Shown here in pieces: positions 43,729 through 51,083 of a DNA stretch of 64,000 nucleotides. A model generated the notes under the pieces. That model was given only the letters and a program-made list of their open reading frames with translations. It did no database searches and was not told the origin of the DNA. Source of the DNA: VMCP01 sp964645755. Its GTDB lineage: Bacteria > Bacteroidota > Bacteroidia > NS11-12g > UBA955. The DNA lies in assembly GCA_964645755.1 (NCBI GenBank), contig CAZYBT010000002.1:1-64000 (forward strand). Reading direction: 5' to 3'. The translations under genes and the position numbers were made by a program. Positions within the stretch are counted from its first letter, which is position 1; each line of letters opens with the position of its first letter.

Positions 43729-45300
43729 ATGAAGTACAAGATTTATTTATTTATTCTTACAGTTTTATTTGCGGCAAACACGAACGCGCAAATCATTCCT
43801 TACCAACGATTAACACCTGCTGTTAAGCCCAACAATGTTGGAATTTATCCCAATATCAAACAAAAAGAGAGTTGGAATGGCAGAGAATCCGGATCATACA
43901 GTTTGAAATTCCGATGTAAAGCCCTAAAACCTGGACAAATAGTATGGTTGGCTGATCACCACATTGGAGGCAAGTATTACAGAGATACAGCAGAAGTGCA
44001 AAAAAATGGTCTTGTGGAATTTAACGGTGGCTACAATTCGAAAATTGCAAGTAAGCAAAAACTGCAACGAGGTATGTACTTATTTGTTTTACCCGAACGT
44101 AGAGATTACTTCGAAATTATGGTAGATGACGACCAAGATTTTACAATCACTTTTGATACATCATATTATCAAAGAGATTATTATAAAACAATGAAAGTTG
44201 AAGGATCTAAAGAGAATTCTGACTTTGTAGAATATCAAAACAACAAGATGAAAGTCATTGACAAGCTCATTGCTTTAGATGAAGAAATAAAGAAAGATTC
44301 GAGTATTGAGAATAAAAAGCGAATTGAGCCAAAGAAAATGGCTTTATTGAAAGAGAAAGAGCAGCAAGATTCTATTTTCATTTCACTACACCCAAATAAT
44401 TTATTATCTCGTTTTCTATATGCGCTAATTGGTGTAGAAATACCATCAAAACTCCCAACTAAAGCAGATGGAACCAAAGACAGCGCTTACCCTTTCAACC
44501 ATTTCAAACAGCATTATTGGGATCATGTAGATTTCAATGAAGATGGATTGGTGAGAATGCCTGTGAATATTTTAAAAACAAAACTTGACTTTTATTTTGA
44601 TAAAGTCATAGTTCCTGATGCTGATACATGTATTTTGGTATCAGAAAAATTGCTTGAAAAATGCAAAAATTCAATTGAGAATGAAAAATACATTATTTGG
44701 TATTTAACAAATAGATTTGAGTCTAGTAATATTATGGGACTAGACAGGGTATTCGTTCATTTGGCACTTTCGAATTACTGTTCCGGAAAAGCTTGGTGGG
44801 TTGATAGCGTTACTGTAGCCAAAATGTGTGAAAATGCATTTAGAAGATCACACAGCTTAATTGGAGCAACCGCACCTGAACTCGAACTTAAAAACCTCGA
44901 TAGCGTGTGGGTAAGAACAAACTCCATTCAAGCACCATACACACTCATGATTTTTTGGGATCCAACCTGCGGACATTGTAAAGAAATCATGCCAAAACTT
45001 GCAAAAATTTACGAAAAGAACAAGTCTAAGGGTTGGAAAGTAATTGCACTAGCCTCTGGAGATAAAAAGAAAGAATGGTATGAATACGTTAAAGAACATC
45101 CAGAATCAAAAGGATTCACACATTTAATTCGCGGCGAAGTTCAAAGTCAAAAATACGCCGACGCCCTTTACAGTTATTATGTAATTGCGAGTCCAACTAT
45201 TTTCATCATGGATGTAAATAAGAAAATCGTTGCAAACCGGATTGATGTCGATAAAATAGAAGAATTCATTGATCACTTAGATCAAATGAAAAAGAAATAA
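43729..45300 (+). CDS. Thioredoxin-fold (TlpA/DUF5106-like) secreted protein
   Basis: 523 aa envelope protein with signal peptide MKYKIYLFILTVLFAANTNAQ. Residues about 55-170 form a DUF4369-like beta domain. About 170-380 is a helical linker with a charged segment (KKRIEPKKMALLKEKEQQD). About 390-515 is a thioredoxin-like domain with active site FWDPTCGHCKEIMPKL (CGHC) and a cis-Pro loop ASPTIFIMD. This layout is common in Bacteroidota periplasmic thiol-disulfide oxidoreductases. The ATG at 43729 is chosen because a signal peptide starts there; an in-frame start 105 bases upstream overlaps the ATL gene. Confidence 0.85.
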   Translation: MKYKIYLFILTVLFAANTNAQIIPYQRLTPAVKPNNVGIYPNIKQKESWNGRESGSYSLKFRCKALKPGQIVWLADHHIGGKYYRDTAEVQKNGLVEFNGGYNSKIASKQKLQRGMYLFVLPERRDYFEIMVDDDQDFTITFDTSYYQRDYYKTMKVEGSKENSDFVEYQNNKMKVIDKLIALDEEIKKDSSIENKKRIEPKKMALLKEKEQQDSIFISLHPNNLLSRFLYALIGVEIPSKLPTKADGTKDSAYPFNHFKQHYWDHVDFNEDGLVRMPVNILKTKLDFYFDKVIVPDADTCILVSEKLLEKCKNSIENEKYIIWYLTNRFESSNIMGLDRVFVHLALSNYCSGKAWWVDSVTVAKMCENAFRRSHSLIGATAPELELKNLDSVWVRTNSIQAPYTLMIFWDPTCGHCKEIMPKLAKIYEKNKSKGWKVIALASGDKKKEWYEYVKEHPESKGFTHLIRGEVQSQKYADALYSYYVIASPTIFIMDVNKKIVANRIDVDKIEEFIDHLDQMKKK

Positions 45301-45334
45301 ATAAAAAGGCTCCGAGAAAAAGGAGCCTTTTTAT
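45301..45334. terminator. Bidirectional terminator
   Basis: A perfect 13-bp stem (ATAAAAAGGCTCC and complement) with an 8-base loop between convergent genes ending at 45300 and 45331. It overlaps the stop codon of the minus-strand gene. Confidence 0.85.
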
Positions 45335-45945
45335 TTATACCACCATTTTTTCACATCTTTTACCAAATCTTTTGTGAACACCATCAACCCGAAATTATAA
45401 TACGGTGCTGAATAATATGTACCTGGAGTCAGTGAAACACGAATTCCAATCCCTGCATTGATTCCCAAATATTTTAAAACTCTTAAATTACCCGAGATTC
45501 CTGTCTCAACAGGAATAACCATCTTTGAAGAAAAAATAGGTTTTGTGCTATTCTCCGGAAATTCACTCAAATCAACTACACCAATGCCAGTTTGAAATGT
45601 TTGATACAATCTAAACCGATGAGTTTTATACCAATGATACTCACCAATTCCACTAAAAATCAGATATTCATAACGATTCTCTTTTCCCGGTGCCACATTT
45701 TTTTGTGCATCAGCGTAATAAACTGCACCCAACAAAGCAAATTTCCCATAATCCAAACCACCACGAAATCCTAATATTTTGACCGGCACACCGGTTACAA
45801 ATGAGTTCCTTTGATCTCCGCCTAATATAAAAGATGGTTTATTTTTAAATGATAATTGAATACTATCTTTCGGCGACCAATTCTGTGCATTCACCCGACA
45901 GCCTATAAAAAAAATGAATACAATCAACGATACTCGTATTGTCAT
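45331..45945 (-). CDS. Predicted small outer-membrane protein, unrecognised
   Basis: 204 aa protein with a signal peptide (MTIRVSLIVFIFFIGCRVNAQ; cleavage after AQ, although FIGC also resembles a lipobox). The rest is a beta-rich barrel-like sequence with aromatic strands (YLIFSGIGEYHWYKTHRF) and ends in KKWWYK. The ATG at 45945 is preferred over a TTG three codons upstream. It is divergent from the paralogous barrel pair at 46003-47507. Function unknown. Confidence 0.65.
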   Translation of the reverse strand: MTIRVSLIVFIFFIGCRVNAQNWSPKDSIQLSFKNKPSFILGGDQRNSFVTGVPVKILGFRGGLDYGKFALLGAVYYADAQKNVAPGKENRYEYLIFSGIGEYHWYKTHRFRLYQTFQTGIGVVDLSEFPENSTKPIFSSKMVIPVETGISGNLRVLKYLGINAGIGIRVSLTPGTYYSAPYYNFGLMVFTKDLVKDVKKWWYK

Positions 45946-46002
45946 ATAGAGCAAAAATACTCTAAATTGTGAAAGATTGATTGAAAGTATTAATTTCGAA
46001 GA

Positions 46003-46791
46003 ATGAAAAACATTCTGTTGACAATTGGTTTATTTGCTTTTCTACAAAATCTTTTTGCTCAAAATTCTCCCGTTAAATCAAGCTCAAACTCCCCTACAAC
46101 CAACAACTCTCCAGCAAGTACCACAACGAACACAACTGCTAATAACGTCCCTGCAAACAATACTGCACCTTATTTGAAACAAAAAAAAGAGGAAATTACG
46201 GTTGAGGGATTGCTTCAATTACAGATCATGGACAAACCATTAGGTATTGTTTTCAATGAATTAAAAGTTCGATATTTTGTTTCTGAAAAACGTGCATACC
46301 GCGCACGGGGGTTGGTAAGCATGTCTAATAATAATATCACCATCAATGGCTCTGGTGGAAAAAATGCAAACGTTATCGAATCAAAACAAAGCCTAAATCT
46401 TGGGGTTGGGTTCGAGGATCATTTTAAAAGCAAAAACCACATATCTCCATATTGGGGTGCAGAAGTTTTAATTGGTTTGGAGGGAGTAAATCTAGATGGA
46501 ACAAATACAGATGATGGTTTAACATTCAAACCAGATTATAAAGTGAGATCTGAAAATACAGAGTTTGCGTTTTATGTTGGCGGTATTGCCGGATTAGATT
46601 ACTATCTAAATTCAAACTTTTATATCGGCACTGAAATTCGTTATGGTTACCAAAGTAAAAACCTTGGTAATGTATCAAAAACTGTATTTGATCCTGCCGG
46701 GAATGCGTCTAGCTCTGGAAGCAGCCTTGGAACAAATACAAAGCTCGAGATGTCTTATACCCCTGGAGTTCGGATTGGATATAAATTTTAA
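46003..46791 (+). CDS. Predicted outer-membrane beta-barrel protein (first of a paralogous pair)
   Basis: 262 aa protein. Signal peptide 1-20 (LFAQ) is followed by a ~35-residue low-complexity linker of Ser, Thr, Asn and Pro. A barrel domain then begins EITVEGLLQLQ and ends with YTPGVRIGYKF, the C-terminal Phe expected for outer-membrane insertion. The segment FNELKVRYFVSEKRAYRAR corresponds to FEVSEIRMRYFLNSKLALR-like sequence in the next gene. The two therefore arose by duplication, and only this copy has the linker. Porin-like OmpA/OprF-type fold; function unknown. Confidence 0.7.
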   Translation: MKNILLTIGLFAFLQNLFAQNSPVKSSSNSPTTNNSPASTTTNTTANNVPANNTAPYLKQKKEEITVEGLLQLQIMDKPLGIVFNELKVRYFVSEKRAYRARGLVSMSNNNITINGSGGKNANVIESKQSLNLGVGFEDHFKSKNHISPYWGAEVLIGLEGVNLDGTNTDDGLTFKPDYKVRSENTEFAFYVGGIAGLDYYLNSNFYIGTEIRYGYQSKNLGNVSKTVFDPAGNASSSGSSLGTNTKLEMSYTPGVRIGYKF

Positions 46792-46817
46792 ATTTAACCT
46801 CAGTTTTAGTACATTTG
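46786..46817 (+). promoter_or_regulatory. Promoter of the second barrel gene
   Basis: TTTT at 46786-46789 and TACATTTG at 46810-46817 are 20 bases apart, close to TTTG-N20-TAnnTTTG. It ends 6 bases before the start at 46824, so the second paralogue can be transcribed separately. Confidence 0.5.
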
Positions 46818-46823
46818 TGATGT

Positions 46824-47507
46824 ATGAAAACGAAATTATCTATTCTTCTATTGTCATTGATGGCAATTTCTAACAACGTAAACGCTCAAAAAGCTGAAGC
46901 ACAAGATTTAACACTTGAAGCTACTTTAAATTTGCAAGTTGGTGGAGCGCCAATAAGTTTTGAGGTATCAGAAATCAGAATGCGTTATTTTTTGAATTCA
47001 AAATTGGCTCTTAGAACAAAATTTGCATTTGATCTAATGTCTTCAACTGACTATGTATACAATCCAATGGATCCAACTGTAATGCCATTTACACTTGAAA
47101 GCAGCGCGTCGAACTTTACTTTAGGATTGGGAATCGAAAAACACTTCACCGGCACAGATAAGTTATCACCTTACATCGGTGCAGAAGTTGGATTTGGTAT
47201 ATCAAGCAATCAAGTGAATGGAACAAACACATACAATGGATTGGATTATTCAGCCGGAAGCACTTTCTCTGCTGAAACTTCAGGTGCTACTCAAGTTTAT
47301 GCTGGTTTGATTTTTGGTGCAGATTATTACATCGTCCCCCACGTTTATATTGGAGCTGAATTAGCGTACGGAATCGGATTTGAATCGCTCGGTGAGAGAA
47401 CAATATACAATAGTTATTCAGGTACTCTGATCAAAAACACTTTAGGATCAGCCGTTGGTTTTGGGCTTCAAGCAAATCCTGGTGTAAGAATTGGTTTAAA
47501 GTTTTAA
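46824..47507 (+). CDS. Predicted outer-membrane beta-barrel protein (second paralogue)
   Basis: 227 aa protein with a 1-22 signal peptide (NVNAQ) and a barrel from LTLEATLNLQVGG to NPGVRIGLKF. It shares with its neighbour the EIRMRYF/ELKVRYF motif, the KHFTGTDKLSPYIGAEVGFG/HFKSKNHISPYWGAEVLIG pattern and the same C-terminal GVRIG(Y/L)KF. It lacks the Ser/Thr/Asn linker of the first copy. No known function; possibly an outer-membrane structural protein. Confidence 0.7.
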   Translation: MKTKLSILLLSLMAISNNVNAQKAEAQDLTLEATLNLQVGGAPISFEVSEIRMRYFLNSKLALRTKFAFDLMSSTDYVYNPMDPTVMPFTLESSASNFTLGLGIEKHFTGTDKLSPYIGAEVGFGISSNQVNGTNTYNGLDYSAGSTFSAETSGATQVYAGLIFGADYYIVPHVYIGAELAYGIGFESLGERTIYNSYSGTLIKNTLGSAVGFGLQANPGVRIGLKF

Positions 47508-47580
47508 GAAGAACACTTAAACAAGTCATCGTCACTTAAATATTTAATCATTTTCTTTAGGATATTGAACATGATTCGGT

Positions 47581-47588
47581 TATTTTTG
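47581..47588 (+). promoter_or_regulatory. -7 box of the desaturase gene
   Basis: TATTTTTG fits TAnnTTTG, 25 bases before the ATG at 47614. A TTTA lies about 21 bases upstream of it (47556-47559), a weak -33 match. Confidence 0.45.
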
Positions 47589-47613
47589 TAATCATTCAAA
47601 TTTCAAATAAAAA

Positions 47614-48696
47614 ATGGCAACTATCCGCTTTGAAGGCAGAAATGCACAGTTCTTTAGTACACTAAGATCAAGAATTGACCAATATTTTACAGATAACAAT
47701 ATCAAACCAACAGGCAATTGGAAACTTTATCTTAAAACAATCATTTTTACCCTGATATTGATTGGGAGTTATTTAACACTTGTTTTATTTACTACCGATC
47801 AAACTTGGATTCAAGTTATCCTTTGTATGTTACTTGGCATTTCATTCGCAGGAATGGGATTTAATGTAATGCACGATGGTGCACACGGAAGTTATTCAAC
47901 AAAACCTTGGGTAAACAAGTTAATGGCCAATAGCTTAAACCTATTAGGAGGCAACGCATTCTATTGGGTTGAAAAGCACAATGTTGCACATCACAGCTAC
48001 ACCAACATTGATGGAGCCGATGAGGATATTGATATTTACCCATTCATGCGCCTTAACTCTAATCAGAAAGGTTTTTGGTTTCATAAATTCCAACATATTT
48101 ATTTCATTTTCTTGTATTCTATTGCCTACCTAAGTTGGATTATTTTGCAGGACATGACAAAATATTTCACGGGTAAAGTTGCTCATAGACAAATGAAAGG
48201 AAAAATGACCGCATTTGAACATTTTGAATTTTGGGCAAGCAAACTCGTTTACATTGGAATTTTCATTATCATACCTACATATATTTTTGGTTTTGGAACT
48301 GCTATCATCGGATATATGATTGTTGCTCTTACCACAGGTATTTGCATCACTATTGTGTTCCAATTGGCACACGTTGTCGAAGGATTGAATTTTGTTGCTC
48401 ACAACGATGATGTTGTTGTAGTGCAAGACGATTGGGCAACACACCAAATCCATACTACTTCTAATTTTGCTACGAAAAATAAAATTTGGACATGGCTTTT
48501 GGGGGGACTTAACTTCCAAGTAGAACATCACTTATTCCCAAAAATTAGCCATGTACACTATCCTAAAATTAATGAAATCGTGAAAAAAACTTGTGCCGAT
48601 TTCAATGTAAAATACCAAGAGTTTCCAACTATGGTGAAAGCAATTAAATCGCACATGGCATATTTGAAACAAATTGGTCAGTTACAAACAGCTTAA
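47614..48696 (+). CDS. Fatty acid (acyl-CoA/linoleoyl-type) desaturase
   Basis: 360 aa membrane di-iron desaturase. The three histidine boxes are visible: HDGAHGS (near 88), HNVAHHS (near 124) and QVEHHLFP (near 302). The first residue of the last box is Gln, as in front-end (linoleoyl-CoA/delta-6 type) desaturases. About four membrane helices separate them. It introduces a double bond into membrane fatty acids; regiospecificity is not evident. No cytochrome b5 domain is fused. Single gene with promoter and terminator. Confidence 0.9.
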   Translation: MATIRFEGRNAQFFSTLRSRIDQYFTDNNIKPTGNWKLYLKTIIFTLILIGSYLTLVLFTTDQTWIQVILCMLLGISFAGMGFNVMHDGAHGSYSTKPWVNKLMANSLNLLGGNAFYWVEKHNVAHHSYTNIDGADEDIDIYPFMRLNSNQKGFWFHKFQHIYFIFLYSIAYLSWIILQDMTKYFTGKVAHRQMKGKMTAFEHFEFWASKLVYIGIFIIIPTYIFGFGTAIIGYMIVALTTGICITIVFQLAHVVEGLNFVAHNDDVVVVQDDWATHQIHTTSNFATKNKIWTWLLGGLNFQVEHHLFPKISHVHYPKINEIVKKTCADFNVKYQEFPTMVKAIKSHMAYLKQIGQLQTA

Positions 48697-48715
48697 AAAT
48701 AATATAATCCATAAC

Positions 48716-48746
48716 AAAAAAGAGCTTCTGACCGAAGCTCTTTTTT
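48716..48746. terminator. Terminator after the desaturase gene
   Basis: AAAAAAGAGCTTC pairs perfectly with GAAGCTCTTTTTT (13 bp, 5-base loop). It lies between convergent stops at 48696 and 48788 and can serve both. Confidence 0.85.
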
Positions 48747-48787
48747 ATTTGAGTGACATACTAAAATGATTCATTCAAAACTGAAAA

Positions 48788-49888
48788 TCAAAATAATCTG
48801 GAAACTCCAAACTCCATATAATCTGCAACATTCAAATGGGCCTTTAAACGCGTCCTGAGAGCCCATTCTTGGCTTAAACGATAATCAATACCTACAGCAT
48901 TATAAAAGAACGGCTTTTCGCTAAAAACAGGCTTTAAAATATAAACACCCAGATCTGTGCGTAAAGCAACCCTTCCAAATACAAATTGATGACCGGCCTT
49001 CAACCCAATTTCAACCAAATCCAAATCATCAGAATTTGTACTTTTACCAAACTTATCAAATTTGTAATTGGGATCTGAAAAAAAATCCAAACCTACATCC
49101 CAAATGTGTCGTGCATTCTTTTGAATTCTATATTGAAAATCGAAAATCCAACTTGTAAAGGATTCTTGATATTCTAAAGAATGTTCTCTAATTCCTAATT
49201 TCAATCCTATGGAATATGGATATGCAAGAAATTTCTTCTTGTGAAGATACATTGATTGTTTATCGTTATTCAAAACCTCATTTGGGAAATAAACTATTCC
49301 TAGACCATAATGAAAAGCATTAAGACCAACATTCGGCTTTTTCCAATTTCCGTTTGAAGTATGCGTTAAATACAACGCAGCATTCATATTAAAATTTTCT
49401 GTTAATTGATACTCCAAACCAGTTTTTAATTGAGCAAAATAATTCATATGACTACCGATTGCAAAATTTACAGGCTTTTGGTTGGTGTCGTATTTCTGAG
49501 ATAAAAAAGCAAAACCGTGACCAAAATGATACGTAAAAGAAAGTTTACTCTTGTTATAGAATACACCTCCCAAAACCAAAGCTGAACTCATCTGAAAACC
49601 TGTTGATGCATGCCCCATATTCAACCATGTAGAAGAAAATCCAATGATCGGCGAGTGATGCAATTCATCATTCTTTGATTTTAAATCATCTCTTTCTTGC
49701 CTAAGTTTCCATAAAACCTCCAATTGCGCACCATACACATCCGATTCCAATGGCTTTGTGTAGGAAGTATGAGCAAGCATTTGTCCCCCAAAATAATTTA
49801 AAGAATAAGAAAATTGGCCACAAACCAGATGGCACATCAGTGAAAACAAACAAAAAAATAAAAGTTTAAGCAGTCTCGAAAACATCAT
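48788..49888 (-). CDS. PagL-like lipid A deacylase/acyloxyacyl hydrolase family outer-membrane protein
   Basis: 366 aa outer-membrane barrel with signal peptide (about 1-25, HLVCGQ). The motif LTHTSNGNWKKPNVGLN (His176, Ser178) matches the H-x-SNG...PN-G-N active-site region of the PagL/acyloxyacyl hydrolase family, whose catalytic residues are His, Ser and an acidic residue. This family removes acyl chains from lipid A in the outer membrane. It starts with ATG overlapping the upstream stop (TAATG), so it is the last gene of the exosortase operon. Activity is inferred from this motif and the barrel pattern; the acidic third residue is not identified with confidence. Confidence 0.7.
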   Translation of the reverse strand: MMFSRLLKLLFFCLFSLMCHLVCGQFSYSLNYFGGQMLAHTSYTKPLESDVYGAQLEVLWKLRQERDDLKSKNDELHHSPIIGFSSTWLNMGHASTGFQMSSALVLGGVFYNKSKLSFTYHFGHGFAFLSQKYDTNQKPVNFAIGSHMNYFAQLKTGLEYQLTENFNMNAALYLTHTSNGNWKKPNVGLNAFHYGLGIVYFPNEVLNNDKQSMYLHKKKFLAYPYSIGLKLGIREHSLEYQESFTSWIFDFQYRIQKNARHIWDVGLDFFSDPNYKFDKFGKSTNSDDLDLVEIGLKAGHQFVFGRVALRTDLGVYILKPVFSEKPFFYNAVGIDYRLSQEWALRTRLKAHLNVADYMEFGVSRLF

Positions 49889-50346
49889 TACACTTCATCA
49901 TTTGTCTTTACCGGTCTAAGGTACAAAACAAAGATTGAAAAAAGCATAAAGTAAAATGGTGAAGCAAAAAAAACAAGAATCTGATTGTAAAGAACATCTA
50001 ATCTCGGTGAATCGCCTACAAAATATCTGAAAGCACCAATGGAGGAAATAAACACATCTCCAAGAACAAGAACCAATACAAATAATTTCGACCATTGAAT
50101 GGAAGTATTATTTTTCAAAAAGCGATATCCTAAGTAACCAAATGTATAAATTTCAAATTCTCTATACACAAATCGAAACGATCTACTTTTACAAAACACT
50201 TGTATCGATGGAAAATGATGGTTGTGATAGACCATTTCATTTGAAATAAAAGTAAAAATGCCGTAAATCGCGAGTAAGGGAAAACAATAAAGAATAATCT
50301 TCTTTGTTATTTCCTGCCATGAAGCGGTTTCAGATAAATGATCCAT
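49888..50346 (-). CDS. Small membrane protein of the exosortase operon (exosortase-associated-like)
   Basis: 152 aa protein with about four hydrophobic segments (18-34, 68-75 weak, 88-108 and 122-143) and a basic central stretch (CKSRSFRFVYREFE). In size, topology and position directly after the exosortase it resembles the exosortase F system-associated proteins of Bacteroidota. Sequence similarity is too weak to assert by eye. It starts inside the exosortase gene (40-base overlap) and overlaps the PagL-like start by one base. It is probably a dedicated partner of the exosortase. Confidence 0.6.
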   Translation of the reverse strand: MDHLSETASWQEITKKIILYCFPLLAIYGIFTFISNEMVYHNHHFPSIQVFCKSRSFRFVYREFEIYTFGYLGYRFLKNNTSIQWSKLFVLVLVLGDVFISSIGAFRYFVGDSPRLDVLYNQILVFFASPFYFMLFSIFVLYLRPVKTNDEV

Positions 50347-50852
50347 ATGATAAACATGATTACGTAAACCCCAAGCTGAAAGACTGTTTTATGAAATGTT
50401 TCAAACCATTCAGGATGAGATTTAGCGATATAAAACAAAGCAGAAACACGAACTACATTCGCAATAAAAAGCACAGCTACACCGAAAACCGTAAAAAATA
50501 ATTTCCGTTTCAGAGACAACCCAGGTATCGCTAAAATAAAAGCAGCACAGACATAATAAAGTTCAAATCCATTACAAGGATCTCCAATGAGTATATGCCC
50601 TCGCGAATCAAAAACATGATATGTCTTTTGCGTTGGATTGAAATAACCCCACGGTGTATTTGAAGAGAAAAACCCGATAAAATGCCTACTTGCGGATGTT
50701 ACTAAATGCGTAAGTGAGTCATTAAGCCAGTCAATACTATTCAGTATTGGAAATAGTACGAAAGATAACAAAACAAAAAAAAGGAAATTCCTTTGACTTT
50801 TACTCAAAGAAATTTCCTTTAGTATGGTGGAGAAACCACCTTTAAAAATCAT
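50307..50852 (-). CDS. Exosortase/archaeosortase family transpeptidase
   Basis: 181 aa membrane protease-transpeptidase with about six hydrophobic segments. The catalytic residues expected for the family are present: Cys93 in GDPCNGFELYY, Arg125 in IANVVRVSALFY and His144 in ETFHKTVF. It is short and lacks extra domains, like the Bacteroidota XrtF/XrtX-type enzymes. Exosortases cleave C-terminal tripartite sorting signals (short motif, hydrophobic helix, basic end) and attach the cargo to an envelope acceptor. Its probable substrate is the 63 aa protein encoded 2 bases upstream. A 40-base overlap joins it to the next gene. Confidence 0.88.
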   Translation of the reverse strand: MIFKGGFSTILKEISLSKSQRNFLFFVLLSFVLFPILNSIDWLNDSLTHLVTSASRHFIGFFSSNTPWGYFNPTQKTYHVFDSRGHILIGDPCNGFELYYVCAAFILAIPGLSLKRKLFFTVFGVAVLFIANVVRVSALFYIAKSHPEWFETFHKTVFQLGVYVIMFIIWIIYLKPLHGRK

Positions 50853-50854
50853 AC

Positions 50855-51046
50855 TTAAATGTCAGTTGATTTTTTGTTTCTTACTTTATAAACACCGTAA
50901 GCGATTGCACTACCCACTACAGTGAAAATACCTCCATCTACAGGAACCTGTAAATCTGGATCTTGGTTAGGAGTACCTTGTGCTAACAATGTGCCTACGA
51001 ATACAAACGCAGCAAGTGTCAAAGTGATTTTTAAAAAAGTCTTCAT
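50855..51046 (-). CDS. 63 aa putative exosortase substrate with PVDGG C-terminal sorting signal
   Basis: Tiny precursor with a signal peptide (1-23, ending LLAQ), about 16 polar residues (24-39, ending PVDGG), one hydrophobic helix (about 40-53) and a basic end (RNKK at 56-59). The PxDGG-hydrophobic-basic order is the tripartite sorting signal of Bacteroidota exosortase targets of the PID-CTERM kind. It lies 2 bases upstream of the exosortase gene. If both signals are removed, the mature peptide is about 12-16 residues, which is unusually small. It has its own -7 box just upstream. Confidence 0.75.
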   Translation of the reverse strand: MKTFLKITLTLAAFVFVGTLLAQGTPNQDPDLQVPVDGGIFTVVGSAIAYGVYKVRNKKSTDI

Positions 51047-51053
51047 AGTATTA

Positions 51054-51061
51054 CAAATATA
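51054..51061 (-). promoter_or_regulatory. -7 box of the exosortase operon (minus strand)
   Basis: On the minus strand this reads TATATTTG, fitting TAnnTTTG, 7 bases before the 63 aa gene. The -33 region would lie in the 3' end of the preceding T9SS gene, where no clear TTTG is seen. It suggests the exosortase operon can be expressed apart from the T9SS genes. Confidence 0.45.
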
Positions 51062-51083
51062 GTATTTAATTTTAAAATTTACA

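Noticed and set aside
48130..48531. 133 aa antisense frame in the desaturase gene
   Set aside because: The plus-strand frame has all three histidine boxes; the antisense frame has no motif.
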